NCBI GenBank assembly: GCA_002428965.1
Contig: DIYI01000001.1
Span: 124,001-188,000 of the forward strand
DNA length: 64,000 nucleotides
Source of the DNA: Jejuia sp. UBA6058
GTDB lineage: Bacteria > Bacteroidota > Bacteroidia > Flavobacteriales > Flavobacteriaceae
Direction of reading: 5' to 3'
Every line of letters begins with the position of its first letter. The first letter of the stretch is position 1. A model generated the notes under the pieces. It had not been told where the DNA came from. It saw only the letters and a list, made by a program, of their open reading frames with translations, and did no database searches. The position numbers were made by a program, and so were the translations under genes. Positions 9,285 to 17,785 of the stretch are shown in pieces.

Positions 9285-10676
9285 ATGCCAAAATATAGTG
9301 TACATTTTAATATATCAGAGCGTAAAGTATTATTAAGAATCTTTGATATTTTAAGTGTACTCGCTGTGCTGTATTTTTTGGGAAATACCTTTGCCTTTGA
9401 TTATTTTAGGTTTACGGATGAAAACTGGCGCTGGGTTTTTATACTTGTCTTATATATCTCAATCTTTGGGACGGTTTTTGAATTATACGATTTACAAAAA
9501 TCTAGTAAATTCGAGAGTGTTTGGGTTAATATTGGACTTACAACATCTACTACAGTTCTTTTTTATTTGCTTACCCCATTTTTCACTCCAGTTCTTCCAG
9601 AGAATAGGCTACAAATACTTTATTTCTTTTTAGCAATATTATCAGCGCTCTTCATGTGGCGTTTTGCTTATATCAATTTTATAACATCTCCAAGGTTTTA
9701 TAGAAAAGTACTGTTGGTGGGTGAAACCTCAAGTATTAAAGCAATTTTAAAGACATTCAATGATGCCGATCCCAATTACAAAATTGTAGGTTTCATTAAT
9801 TGCGAAGTCAATAAGAAGGAGAAGGTAAAGTTCAAGGCATTAAGGGAATATCACCCCAAACAAATCTATCAGGTTATTAAAGATGAAAATATTTCTGAGG
9901 TTGTGGTAGCGAGTTATAACTCAGAAAATATAACTCCAGAAATTTATACAGATTTAATTACTTTACTTGAAACAGGTGTTCCTGTTAAAGAATATACTCA
10001 AGTATATGAAGAACTTACACAACGGGTGCCAGTACAGTATGTGGGAAAAGATTTTTATAAATATTTCCCCTTTAGTAGAAGTAATCAAAATAAAATGTAC
10101 CTGTTTTTCCATAGGTTGTTTGATATATTTATTTCGCTTTTTGGGTTAGTAATTGCCCTTGTATTTCTTCCTTTGGTACTTTTAGGGAATCTTATTGCTA
10201 ACAGAGGACCACTATTTTATATACAGGAACGCATTGGGAAAAATGGTAATCTTTTCAGGATTATCAAATACCGAACAATGGTTAAAAATGCAGAAAAAAA
10301 TGGCGCGGTTTGGGCAAAGAAAAATGATGTCAGAATAACCCCTTTTGGTAAATTCATGCGCAATACTAGAATTGACGAAATGCCACAGTTTATAAACATT
10401 TTAAAAGGGGAGATGAGCTTAATTGGTCCGCGTCCCGAGCGTCCGCATTTTGTTAGAGAATTATCACAAGTTTTACCCTTTTATGAAACACGTCATATTA
10501 TAAAACCAGGTTTAACAGGTTGGGCACAAGTTAAAACGCGATACGGTTCTTCAGTGGATGATAGTTTGATAAAATTGCAGTACGACTTGTTTTATATTAA
10601 ACACCGCAGTTTTGTGTTAGACGTAAATATCTTATTTAAAACATTAAGCACCGTTATATTTTTTAGAGGGCAATAA
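9285..10676 (+). CDS. Polyprenyl-phosphate sugar-1-phosphate transferase initiating exopolysaccharide synthesis
   Basis: The 463-residue protein has four hydrophobic segments in the first 120 residues, then a Rossmann-like central region (VLLVGETSSIKAIL ... VVGFIN-type, CoA_binding_3), a fifth membrane segment near 270-295 and a C-terminal bacterial sugar transferase domain. The domain is marked by KYRTMVKNAEKNG, RNTRIDEMPQFINILKGEMS, LIGPRPERPHFV and KPGLTGWAQV. This is the WbaP/WcaJ type that transfers a sugar phosphate from a nucleotide sugar to undecaprenyl phosphate, the first step of repeat-unit assembly. It lies at the end of the glycosyltransferase cluster, converges with the DUF4105 gene six bases on, and appears to have its own promoter at 9254. 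Confidence 0.93.
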   Translation: MPKYSVHFNISERKVLLRIFDILSVLAVLYFLGNTFAFDYFRFTDENWRWVFILVLYISIFGTVFELYDLQKSSKFESVWVNIGLTTSTTVLFYLLTPFFTPVLPENRLQILYFFLAILSALFMWRFAYINFITSPRFYRKVLLVGETSSIKAILKTFNDADPNYKIVGFINCEVNKKEKVKFKALREYHPKQIYQVIKDENISEVVVASYNSENITPEIYTDLITLLETGVPVKEYTQVYEELTQRVPVQYVGKDFYKYFPFSRSNQNKMYLFFHRLFDIFISLFGLVIALVFLPLVLLGNLIANRGPLFYIQERIGKNGNLFRIIKYRTMVKNAEKNGAVWAKKNDVRITPFGKFMRNTRIDEMPQFINILKGEMSLIGPRPERPHFVRELSQVLPFYETRHIIKPGLTGWAQVKTRYGSSVDDSLIKLQYDLFYIKHRSFVLDVNILFKTLSTVIFFRGQ

Positions 10677-10682
10677 CTCTAG

Positions 10683-11840
10683 TTAAGTAGAAAGATGTTT
10701 TGCTAAAAAAACGTACCTCACAAGAAGAGCAATTAACAGAGGTATTAAACCAATGGCAAATACTTGCACGCCGGTTATCCAATGAAACATTAAAAGCCCT
10801 AATAAAATCACGTTAAATTTAAAGTGCTTACTAATCCATTTTTTTGGTTTGTTTTTAAACAACTGAATGATAGCCACTAAGTTTAATGGGTTTGCCCATA
10901 GTAGATTGTAGTTGTTGTGTGTGCCTTCGTGGTCTGTAGCAAACCATAATAATAAAATAACAACTCCTGCTAAACCTGTAATTACCAAAATTAAAGTGTC
11001 CATTATTTTAGTGCGATGTTGCTTTTTATAATCTTTATAGGTTATAAAAAGAATTACTATTGCCAATATGCTAAAAACAAATAAAGGGCTAATAAAAAAT
11101 ATGCTGTCAACTTGCTTTGGTTTGGCTTTATAAAAGCTTTTGCTTGACTTTACAAGAGGTTTACCGTTCTTGAAGGTTGCTTCCGCGAAAAAGGAATGAA
11201 TATTTTTTGGCAAAAACATATGCTGCTCTGGTGTAGCTTTTCTATCTATTACTGCTCCAAGAGCCACATCTATACCTAAACTTCCCCAAGAGTTTCTATT
11301 TAAATTTTCCTGAATTAGTGTTCTAAAGGTGGCTTCTTTATAACTTGCAGGTATATTGTATTTTAATTTGTTATTAGCAGAAAAATTAACTACATCTTTT
11401 ATTTTGGTGGCACAATTATCAAAAAAGAAATCATATAAATAACGCCTGTTTTCAGGTTTGTAGTTGTTAATTAAGTAATCGTAGAGTTTTTGCTTTTGTG
11501 TTGAATTTAAATTTAAAACTTGTTCATTTACGTCACGGTTATAATATTCATAAACACGATAGAAACGATGTATATCGTCCTTACTTATAAGATAATTAAG
11601 CTTTCCTTGTGCAAATTTTAAGTAGAAATTTGGGGCGTCAAAATCGAATCCACCATAACCATAAGTAACATCCAATCCAATGGAGTCATCTTTTATCCTG
11701 AATGCACTATGGCCAAAAGCATCAATAAGTGAGGTGCCAGGACCAACCGTTAAAATACTTATCTCCGCATTGTCTGAAAGCTTTTGCCCATAGATATACG
11801 TTGATAGCAAAAGTAAAAGAAGGGTTAGTTTAAACTGCAT
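10683..11840 (-). CDS. DUF4105 membrane protein with signal peptide
   Basis: The 385-residue protein begins with a signal peptide ending at IYGQ, followed by ILTVGPGTSLIDAFGHSAFRI and later YDFFFDNCATKIKDVV. These are the marks of DUF4105 (Lnb N-terminal periplasmic domain), a papain-like fold in which the histidine of FGHSAFRI and the cysteine of DNCATK are conserved. The last 140 residues contain four to five hydrophobic spans. The family's role is not established; an outer-envelope protease or amidase is a guess based on the Cys/His pair. It shares one base with the PorV-like gene upstream (TAATG), so both are probably one transcript. Confidence 0.85.
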   Translation of the reverse strand: MQFKLTLLLLLLSTYIYGQKLSDNAEISILTVGPGTSLIDAFGHSAFRIKDDSIGLDVTYGYGGFDFDAPNFYLKFAQGKLNYLISKDDIHRFYRVYEYYNRDVNEQVLNLNSTQKQKLYDYLINNYKPENRRYLYDFFFDNCATKIKDVVNFSANNKLKYNIPASYKEATFRTLIQENLNRNSWGSLGIDVALGAVIDRKATPEQHMFLPKNIHSFFAEATFKNGKPLVKSSKSFYKAKPKQVDSIFFISPLFVFSILAIVILFITYKDYKKQHRTKIMDTLILVITGLAGVVILLLWFATDHEGTHNNYNLLWANPLNLVAIIQLFKNKPKKWISKHFKFNVILLGLLMFHWITGVQVFAIGLIPLLIALLVRYVFLAKHLST

Positions 11841-12937
11841 TATCTAAAAATACTAAAATCTAGTTTTAAGGAAAAGACGTTAGAGTATAAAGCAACACTT
11901 TGGTCCCCAATATCAGTAAATGCATAATCAATCTGTACGCCTCTATATTTAAAACCAACACCAAAACTAGGCTGAAAACTTAATTGTTCCGAATTATCAA
12001 TTTGGAGTTCATTTTGAAAATTGCCCACACCACCGCGTAAATATACCATATCCACATAACCAAACTCAAACCCTAAAGCTGGGTTTATACTTGCAAAAGA
12101 CGATGAGAATATATCGTTGTTTTCTTCAAATCGTACATTTAAATTAGCTGAAGTAAGAAGCGTGTAATCGTAATTAAACGTAAATAACTTAGAGATGCCT
12201 ATTTGTAGTTTTGGTATGGTTACTTCAGTAGTTTCAGGTAATTCTTGATTTTGCCCTTCAACAGCGTTACGAATGGTTTCGAACTGCCCTTCATCAATTG
12301 CCCAAGTGTTAAAGGTTGTTGTTATATCTCGCGCCATAACACCAAATTTCCAATTGTTTTTGGTTTCAAATTGAATACCAGCATCTAAACCGAAACCCCA
12401 TGAAGAAGCAAAGTCTCCTATTATTCTTCTAATGACTTTTGCATTAACACCATAATTTAAACCTTGAACAGGGAGTTTTCTGGCATAAGAAAACGTCAAG
12501 CCATAGTCGGCGGTTGAAAACAGGCTAATACGATCGTAATTAATATTGCCTTGTTCATCAATAAGTTGGGTGGTATTTAGAATGTCGTCTACGGCAAAAC
12601 GAATTACCGAAATACCTACAGCGCTCCTGTCGTCTAAAGGCATTGCAAAGGCGGCATAATCGTAATTTGCAATGTTAGCAAAATAACTGGAATGCATTAA
12701 AGCCAACTGATTATCCTCCAAATGCACTAAACCTGCAGGATTCCAATAGCCCGCATTTACATCAGAAGAATGAGCTGTGACAGCACTACTCATACCCAAA
12801 GCAGCGGCATCAACACCAATATTCATAAATTCGTTAGAGTATTTTCTAACGGTCTGACTAAAAATTGATAAGGTGAAAAACGTAAAAAGTAGCGTTAAAT
12901 TTGGTCTCAAGCACAATTTTTTTACAAAGATGCACAT
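11840..12937 (-). CDS. PorV/PorQ-family outer-membrane protein (T9SS-linked)
   Basis: The protein has 365 residues with an N-terminal signal segment (LLFTFFTLSIFSQT) and then NIGVDAAALGMSSAVTA and NAGYWNPAGL, the signature of the PorV/PorQ branch of FadL-like barrels. Alternating strands continue to the end, which closes with YSNVFSLKLDFSIFR and a terminal aromatic as in barrels. In Bacteroidota, PorV family members shuttle T9SS cargo or sit in the attachment complex; the copy next to a DUF4105 gene is usually annotated as a second PorV. It precedes the DUF4105 gene with a one-base overlap. Two likely T9SS substrates occur in this window (38149-39759 and 46703-48073). Confidence 0.85.
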   Translation of the reverse strand: MCIFVKKLCLRPNLTLLFTFFTLSIFSQTVRKYSNEFMNIGVDAAALGMSSAVTAHSSDVNAGYWNPAGLVHLEDNQLALMHSSYFANIANYDYAAFAMPLDDRSAVGISVIRFAVDDILNTTQLIDEQGNINYDRISLFSTADYGLTFSYARKLPVQGLNYGVNAKVIRRIIGDFASSWGFGLDAGIQFETKNNWKFGVMARDITTTFNTWAIDEGQFETIRNAVEGQNQELPETTEVTIPKLQIGISKLFTFNYDYTLLTSANLNVRFEENNDIFSSSFASINPALGFEFGYVDMVYLRGGVGNFQNELQIDNSEQLSFQPSFGVGFKYRGVQIDYAFTDIGDQSVALYSNVFSLKLDFSIFR

Positions 12938-13104
12938 TCTATTATTTTTATCATAACATAAGTCTCCAATCCTAATTATTTACATTCCATCTAATAACGA
13001 TAATTTGATTTGTTTGTTGCTCTATGTATATTATAGATGTCAATATTATGTATTAGTTGCGCGTGAGTAAAATTCTTTACTATTTTTACCGAAATATTTC
13101 TTTA

Positions 13105-13857
13105 ATGATGCGATTCATACCCAACGGGCTCACCTTACTCAATTTACTTTGTGGTTGTATTGCAGTTCTTTTTGTAGTGAATGACAATTTTGTTACAGGA
13201 GCTTTTTTTGTGTTTTTGGGTATATTTTTTGATTTTTTTGATGGTTTTGCTGCCAGAAAACTAAATGTACAGAGTGATTTGGGCATACAATTAGATTCGT
13301 TGGCAGATATGGTAACCAGTGGACTGGTTCCTGGGCTAGTAATGTATAAATTATTTGAACTCACCTTAGATGTTTCAAGTTTTAATTCGTCTTTAGAAGG
13401 TTGGGATACAGTAATAGTTTGGAATGGTCTTAAGTATTCGATTTTACCAGTTTTAGGGTTATCAATCACACTAGCTTCAGCATACAGACTTGCGAAATTT
13501 AATATAGATACAGAGCAACAGAGTTTTTTTAAAGGCTTGCCAACGCCAGCAAATACATTGTTAATCATATCCTTACCATTAATTTTAGAGTTTCAAAATA
13601 ATGATGCTATTAATTCTATTATTTTGAACAAATGGTTTTTAATTGGGCTTACTATTTTTAGTTGCTGGATATTAAATTCAAAAATTAAGCTGTTTGCATT
13701 AAAATTTAAAAACTATAGTTTTAAGTATAATGCAACACGATATATATTTATTATACTTTGTTTGGTTTTGCTTGTTATACTCCAATTTGCGGCAATACCC
13801 GTAATTATTTTACTTTACATAGCTATGTCTGTTTTAGACACTATAACTTCTAAATAA
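13105..13857 (+). CDS. pssA: CDP-diacylglycerol-serine O-phosphatidyltransferase
   Basis: The enzyme makes phosphatidylserine from CDP-diacylglycerol and serine in the inner membrane. The CDP-alcohol phosphatidyltransferase motif is complete: DFFDGFAARKLN followed by GIQLDSLAD, fitting D-x2-DG-x2-AR-x8-G-x3-D-x3-D. The protein has about seven to eight hydrophobic spans over 250 residues, the normal size. The open frame reaches back to a TTG at 13057, but the ATG pair at 13105/13108 (MMRFIPNGLTLLNLL) puts the conserved PN.LT.LN start at the N-terminus and is preferred. It lies upstream of the DUF808 gene in the same direction with only five bases between. Confidence 0.93.
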   Translation: MMRFIPNGLTLLNLLCGCIAVLFVVNDNFVTGAFFVFLGIFFDFFDGFAARKLNVQSDLGIQLDSLADMVTSGLVPGLVMYKLFELTLDVSSFNSSLEGWDTVIVWNGLKYSILPVLGLSITLASAYRLAKFNIDTEQQSFFKGLPTPANTLLIISLPLILEFQNNDAINSIILNKWFLIGLTIFSCWILNSKIKLFALKFKNYSFKYNATRYIFIILCLVLLVILQFAAIPVIILLYIAMSVLDTITSK

Positions 13858-13862
13858 ATTTT

Positions 13863-14759
13863 ATGGCTTCTGGTTTTTTTGCATTGTTAGATGATATTGC
13901 TGTTCTTATGGATGATGTTGTGGCAATGAGTAAAATTTCTACTAAGAAAACAGCGGGTATTCTAGGAGACGATTTAGCAGTAAATGCTGAAAAAGCCACA
14001 GGTTTTGTGTCGTCTAGGGAGTTACCTGTGCTTTGGGCAATAACTAAGGGTTCTGCGTTAAACAAACTCATAATCCTTCCTGTCGCATTTCTTTTGAGTG
14101 CTTTTGCGCCAATTGCTATTGTGGCGGCTTTGGTTCTAGGGGGACTGTACTTGGCTTATGAAGGTGTTGAAAAAATATATGAATACTTTTTTCACAGAAA
14201 TCATGATAACGAGCACAGGGTTTATGTTGATAAAAAACTCACCTTAGAAGAACAAAAAGTAGCTGAAAAGAAGAAAATTAAATCTGCGATATTCACAGAT
14301 TTTATACTCTCTGTTGAAATTGTTATCATAGCTTTAGGCACTGTTTTAGAGAAACCTATTCTGTTTCAAATATTGGTGGTTTCAATAGTTTGTGTGATTG
14401 CTACGGTTGGTGTTTACGGCATTGTAGCTTTAATTGTTAGGATGGATGATTTTGGTTATAGATTGATTAAAATGAGTTCTAAAGAAAGTGGTGTTCTTGT
14501 TGCCATTGGTAACTTTTTAGTTAGGGCCTTACCTGTGGTAATTAAAAGTTTGGCTGTAATTGGAACAATTGCTCTTATTCTAGTAGCTGGTGGTATTTTT
14601 GTTCATAATATTGAAGCCATCCATCATTTTAGTGATACTATTGCTGTTCCTGATATTATAAAGGAATTTATGGTTGGTCTTTTGGCTGGTGTAGGGGTTG
14701 TTCTGTTGGTCAATATATTTAAATGGGTTCTTAAGCAGTTTAAAAATAAAGTAGCTTAA
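13863..14759 (+). CDS. DUF808 (YedI-type) inner-membrane protein
   Basis: The 298-residue protein begins MASGFFALLDDIAVLMDD and continues KKTAGILGDDLAVNAEKATGF, which are the hallmark of DUF808 membrane proteins, followed by about six hydrophobic spans. The biochemical role of this family is unknown. It follows pssA with five bases between and its last four bases overlap the end of lptB on the other strand. No signal peptide or catalytic motif is evident. Confidence 0.9.
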   Translation: MASGFFALLDDIAVLMDDVVAMSKISTKKTAGILGDDLAVNAEKATGFVSSRELPVLWAITKGSALNKLIILPVAFLLSAFAPIAIVAALVLGGLYLAYEGVEKIYEYFFHRNHDNEHRVYVDKKLTLEEQKVAEKKKIKSAIFTDFILSVEIVIIALGTVLEKPILFQILVVSIVCVIATVGVYGIVALIVRMDDFGYRLIKMSSKESGVLVAIGNFLVRALPVVIKSLAVIGTIALILVAGGIFVHNIEAIHHFSDTIAVPDIIKEFMVGLLAGVGVVLLVNIFKWVLKQFKNKVA

Positions 14760-15496
14760 TCCCGAATCTTCTTTTTACGTAACTCAAAGTTTTGTCCTAA
14801 ATACACTTTACGTACCATTTCATCATTGGCCAAATCTTCAGGGATACCGTGTTTTAAGATACCACCTTCAAACATTAAATAGGTTCTGTCTGTAATGGCC
14901 AATGTTTCTTGTACGTTATGGTCGGTAATTAGAATACCAATATTTTTTTTGGTGAGTTGAGCAACAATACGTTGTATATCTTCCACAGCTACAGGGTCAA
15001 CACCTGCAAAAGGTTCATCTAACAGGATAAAATTAGGATCGGTCGCTAAGGCACGCGCAATTTCGGTACGACGACGCTCTCCTCCAGATAATAAATCGCC
15101 ACGGTTTTTGCGAATGTGTCCCAAACTAAATTCATCAATTAAAGATTCCATTTTCATGCGCTGCTCTTTCTTACTCAACTTAGTAAGTTGCAATACACTT
15201 AAAATATTATCTTCTATACTTAGTTTTCTAAAAACCGAAGCTTCTTGCGCCAAATAGCCAATACCATTTTGTGCACGTTTGTACATGGGGTATTTTGTGA
15301 TTTCGGTATTGTCTAAAAATATTTGTCCACCATTTGGTTTTATAAGTCCAACAATCATATAAAAAGATGTGGTTTTACCAGCACCATTTGGTCCTAAAAG
15401 GCCAACAATTTCTCCTTGATTTACTTCAAGAGAAACATCCTTTACTACTTTTCGTCCGCTATAGGACTTCATCAAATTTTCGGCGCGTAAAATCAT
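14756..15496 (-). CDS. lptB: LPS export ABC transporter ATP-binding protein LptB
   Basis: LptB powers extraction of lipopolysaccharide from the inner membrane with LptF and LptG. All ABC motifs are present in 246 residues: Walker A GPNGAGKT (35-42), signature LSGGERRRTEIARAL, Walker B NFILLDEPFAGVDP and the H-loop ITDHNVQETL. The Q-loop IGYLAQEASVF and the family-specific tail match LptB. The gene lies downstream of kdsD and tatC on the same strand, separated from tatC by 299 bases that contain the dispersed repeat and a palindrome. KdsD (Kdo precursor) and LptB belong to the same LPS pathway, which supports a shared operon. Confidence 0.95.
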   Translation of the reverse strand: MILRAENLMKSYSGRKVVKDVSLEVNQGEIVGLLGPNGAGKTTSFYMIVGLIKPNGGQIFLDNTEITKYPMYKRAQNGIGYLAQEASVFRKLSIEDNILSVLQLTKLSKKEQRMKMESLIDEFSLGHIRKNRGDLLSGGERRRTEIARALATDPNFILLDEPFAGVDPVAVEDIQRIVAQLTKKNIGILITDHNVQETLAITDRTYLMFEGGILKHGIPEDLANDEMVRKVYLGQNFELRKKKIRD

Positions 15497-15552
15497 GGGT
15501 GCAATTACGGAAATTTTAGTTAATTGAGGAAATTGTTGCTAGTGTATAACGT

Positions 15553-15564
15553 TTCGTTAACGAA
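15553..15564. other. Perfect 12-base palindrome TTCGTTAACGAA upstream of lptB
   Basis: The palindrome lies 57 bases before the lptB start. The same half-site, TTCGTTA, occurs as a spaced inverted repeat over the kdsD promoter (17665-17690). It could be a regulator-binding site shared by two LPS genes, but AT-rich palindromes also arise by chance. Confidence 0.3.
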
Positions 15565-15628
15565 TTTTGTTGCAGAACCTTTTAAAACTGAAAATAAAAT
15601 TTTTGGATTGGGGTAGAGTTTGCAGGTT

Positions 15629-15795
15629 AGCCCGCGTTAGTGATAGCAGCGGCATCTTTTTTGCGATACTTAAATGGACAGAATTTACAATAAAACATAG
15701 TAGTATAAAAGGAGCAAGATCCTGAAACAGGTTTGAGATGTTTTGCGAAAAGATATAGCGGATAGCACGACCCGCTAAGGGAACGCCCAAAATAC
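15629..15795 (-). repeat. Dispersed two-block repeat, copy A
   Basis: Read on the minus strand, the element starts two bases after the tatC stop with TTGGGCGTTCCCTTAGCGGG, then TCGTGCTATCCGCTATATCTTT (block 1, 15748-15793), about 85 unmatched bases, and closes with GATGCCGCTGC, then TATCACTAACGCGGG (block 2, 15631-15656). The same two blocks, in the same order, occur at 45321-45512. Block 2 can fold as CCGC ... GCGG and block 1 as CCC ... GGG. An open frame across it (15557-15790) has no support as a gene. Similar intergenic repeats are, as I recall, common in flavobacterial genomes; their function is unknown to me. Confidence 0.75.
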
Positions 15796-16614
15796 CTATC
15801 GTTTTGCTTTTTTACGCTGACTTCTTATAACTAATTTAGAAATATAAATACTTATTTGGTAGAGTACCAGAATTGGTATAGCAACAATAATTTGACTTGC
15901 AATGTCTGGTGGTGTAATTATTGCGGATAAAATAAGAACGATTACGAGTGCATACTTGCGATATTTTTTTAAAAATTCTGGAGTTACCAAACCTACTTTA
16001 GTAAGGAAGTATATAATTATTGGTAACTCGAATATTAAACCGGAGGCCAAAACAGAGGCACGAACCAAACCAATGTAGGAGCTGATGTCTATTTGATTAT
16101 CAACTTTTGCCGAAATGCTATAATTGGCTAAAAAGTTAATGGATAGCGGGCAGATAATATAGTAGCCAAAAAGGACACCGATAAAAAATAATAGAGATGA
16201 GATAATAATAAAGCCTCTTGAGTATTTACGTTCGTTCTCGTGAAGCGCTGGACTAATAAATCGCCATAACTCATAAATAACATATGGAAATGCGAGAATT
16301 AGGCCTGCAAGAACCGCTGTCCAAATATCAGCAGAGAATTGGCCTGCCATGGTTCGGTTTTGTAAAATTAATGGGATTTTATCACCACAAAACGTGGTTT
16401 CTACGTTAATGAAATTAGCACATTTGCATAAAAAATCATAGGTAGCAAATGTCATTTCTGTTGGAGCAAAAATAATCTCATCAAAAATGAATCTACTGGA
16501 AATAAAAGCAATAGTGCCCACTAAAACTATGGCAATTACAATTCTAATTAAATGCCAGCGTAATTCTTCCAGATGATCTAAAAAAGACATCTCATTTACA
16601 TCCTTCTTCGCCAT
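15796..16614 (-). CDS. tatC: Sec-independent protein translocase TatC
   Basis: TatC is the twin-arginine signal receptor and core of the Tat pore in the inner membrane. The 272-residue protein opens with MSFLDHLEELRWHLIR, the canonical TatC N-terminal motif, and has six hydrophobic spans; FPYVIYELWRFISPALHENER carries the family's conserved FP..YE.W.F..P.L...E region. An insert of about 30 residues between spans one and two (TEMTFATYDFLCKCANFINV) is typical of Bacteroidota. The start shares one base with the kdsD stop (TAATG), showing tight coupling. The stop is immediately followed by dispersed repeat copy A. Confidence 0.95.
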   Translation of the reverse strand: MAKKDVNEMSFLDHLEELRWHLIRIVIAIVLVGTIAFISSRFIFDEIIFAPTEMTFATYDFLCKCANFINVETTFCGDKIPLILQNRTMAGQFSADIWTAVLAGLILAFPYVIYELWRFISPALHENERKYSRGFIIISSLLFFIGVLFGYYIICPLSINFLANYSISAKVDNQIDISSYIGLVRASVLASGLIFELPIIIYFLTKVGLVTPEFLKKYRKYALVIVLILSAIITPPDIASQIIVAIPILVLYQISIYISKLVIRSQRKKAKR

Positions 16615-17579
16615 TATATAATACCTTCTTTTACTAAATCATGTAAGTGGATTACTCCATTATACTTGCCGTTGTCTTCAACCAATAATTGCGTTATACC
16701 AAAATCCTCCATAAGCTCTTTGGCATCAACGGCTAAAGCTTCAGAAGAAATACGTTTAGGATTTACACTCATAATATCTTTCGCAGTTAATGCGGAAAAG
16801 TCATCTGTTTTACTTAACATTCTTCTTAAATCGCCATCTGTAATTACTCCAAGTATAGAACCGTTTTCAGTAACAGCGGTAACACCTAGTAATTTTTCCG
16901 AAATTTCAACAATTACATCTTTGATACTAGCGGTTGAGGTGACCTCTGGTTTTTGGTTTAAAGAGGAAATATTGTGTACTCTTAGGTACAGTTTCTTTCC
17001 AAGAGAACCACCTGGATGGTATTTTGCAAAATCTTTACTTGAAAACCCTCGTTTTTCTAAAAGACAAATTGCCAAAGCGTCTCCCATTACCAATTGAGCT
17101 GTAGTGCTTGTTGTTGGCGCTAAATTGTTAGGGCAGGCTTCTTTTTCAACATAGGTGTTTAAAACAAAATCGGCCTGCTGTCCTAAAAAAGAATTTTTAT
17201 TCCCTGTTATGGCTATCATTTTGTTAGAACCTCGTTTTATTAAGGGTACTAAAACTTTTATTTCAGGAGTATTACCACTTTTTGAGATACAAATTACCAC
17301 ATCATCTTTAAGAATTAAACCCAAATCGCCATGAATGGCGTCTGCTGCATGCATGAAAATAGCTGGTGTACCTGTGGAGTTTAATGTAGCCACAATTTTA
17401 CTGGCTATAATGGCACTTTTTCCAATTCCCGTAATAACAACGCGTCCTTTAGAGTTATAAATTAAGTTTACAGCATTGGCAAAATCATCATCAATTAATG
17501 CTGCTAAATTTAAGATAGCTTTAGCTTCTGATTCAATGGTTTGTTTCGCTACATTTATGATATCGGCTTTACTATTCAA
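16614..17579 (-). CDS. kdsD: D-arabinose-5-phosphate isomerase (KpsF/GutQ family)
   Basis: The enzyme converts ribulose-5-phosphate to arabinose-5-phosphate, the precursor of Kdo in LPS. Residues about 30-190 form a SIS sugar isomerase domain (VVITGIGKSAIIASKI, HAADAIHGDLGLI, CISKSGNTPEI), and two CBS domains follow (about 205-321; GVITDGDLRRML and GVIHLHDLVKEGI). The length of 321 matches the family. It is the first gene of a kdsD-tatC-(repeat)-lptB block and is divergent from recQ. A Bacteroidota -7 box (TAGCTTTG on the minus strand, 17675-17682) lies about 95 bases upstream and sits inside a perfect inverted repeat. Confidence 0.93.
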   Translation of the reverse strand: MNSKADIINVAKQTIESEAKAILNLAALIDDDFANAVNLIYNSKGRVVITGIGKSAIIASKIVATLNSTGTPAIFMHAADAIHGDLGLILKDDVVICISKSGNTPEIKVLVPLIKRGSNKMIAITGNKNSFLGQQADFVLNTYVEKEACPNNLAPTTSTTAQLVMGDALAICLLEKRGFSSKDFAKYHPGGSLGKKLYLRVHNISSLNQKPEVTSTASIKDVIVEISEKLLGVTAVTENGSILGVITDGDLRRMLSKTDDFSALTAKDIMSVNPKRISSEALAVDAKELMEDFGITQLLVEDNGKYNGVIHLHDLVKEGII

Positions 17580-17664
17580 AATTTGTTGGTTTTGTAAAGT
17601 TTGACTCCAATTAAGAAATTGTTACCTTTATAAAAGTGAATTTAAATTTTTATTGTAAATTCAT

Positions 17665-17690
17665 TTTTTCGTTACAAAGCTAACGAAAAA
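17665..17690 (-). promoter_or_regulatory. kdsD promoter -7 box inside a perfect inverted repeat
   Basis: TTTTTCGTTA (17665-17674) and TAACGAAAAA (17681-17690) are perfect 10-base inverted arms around a six-base loop. The minus-strand box TAGCTTTG occupies 17675-17682, the loop plus the first two bases of the right arm. A repressor or activator dimer binding the arms would control kdsD; equally, it may be an RNA hairpin near the transcript start. No clear -33 TTG is seen. Confidence 0.4.
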
Positions 17691-17785
17691 TTGTATGAGC
17701 ATTCTCCTTATTGTTTACTAAAGTTGATGGGATTGAAGAACGGTAAGGTACAACGAGTTACTAGTTAATAAATTTTAAAAGTTTT

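Noticed and set aside
13057..13104. TTG start for pssA, 16 codons upstream
   Set aside because: The ATG pair at 13105/13108 starts at the conserved FIPN.LTLLN segment; the upstream residues are not family-like.
15557..15790. 77-codon minus-strand frame (MGVPLAGRAIRYIFSQN...) and its counterpart at 45178-45381 (...LPTGGRALRYIFV)
   Set aside because: Both arise from the two-block DNA repeat read in one frame; the similarity is that of the repeat, and the rest of the frames has no protein-like conservation.
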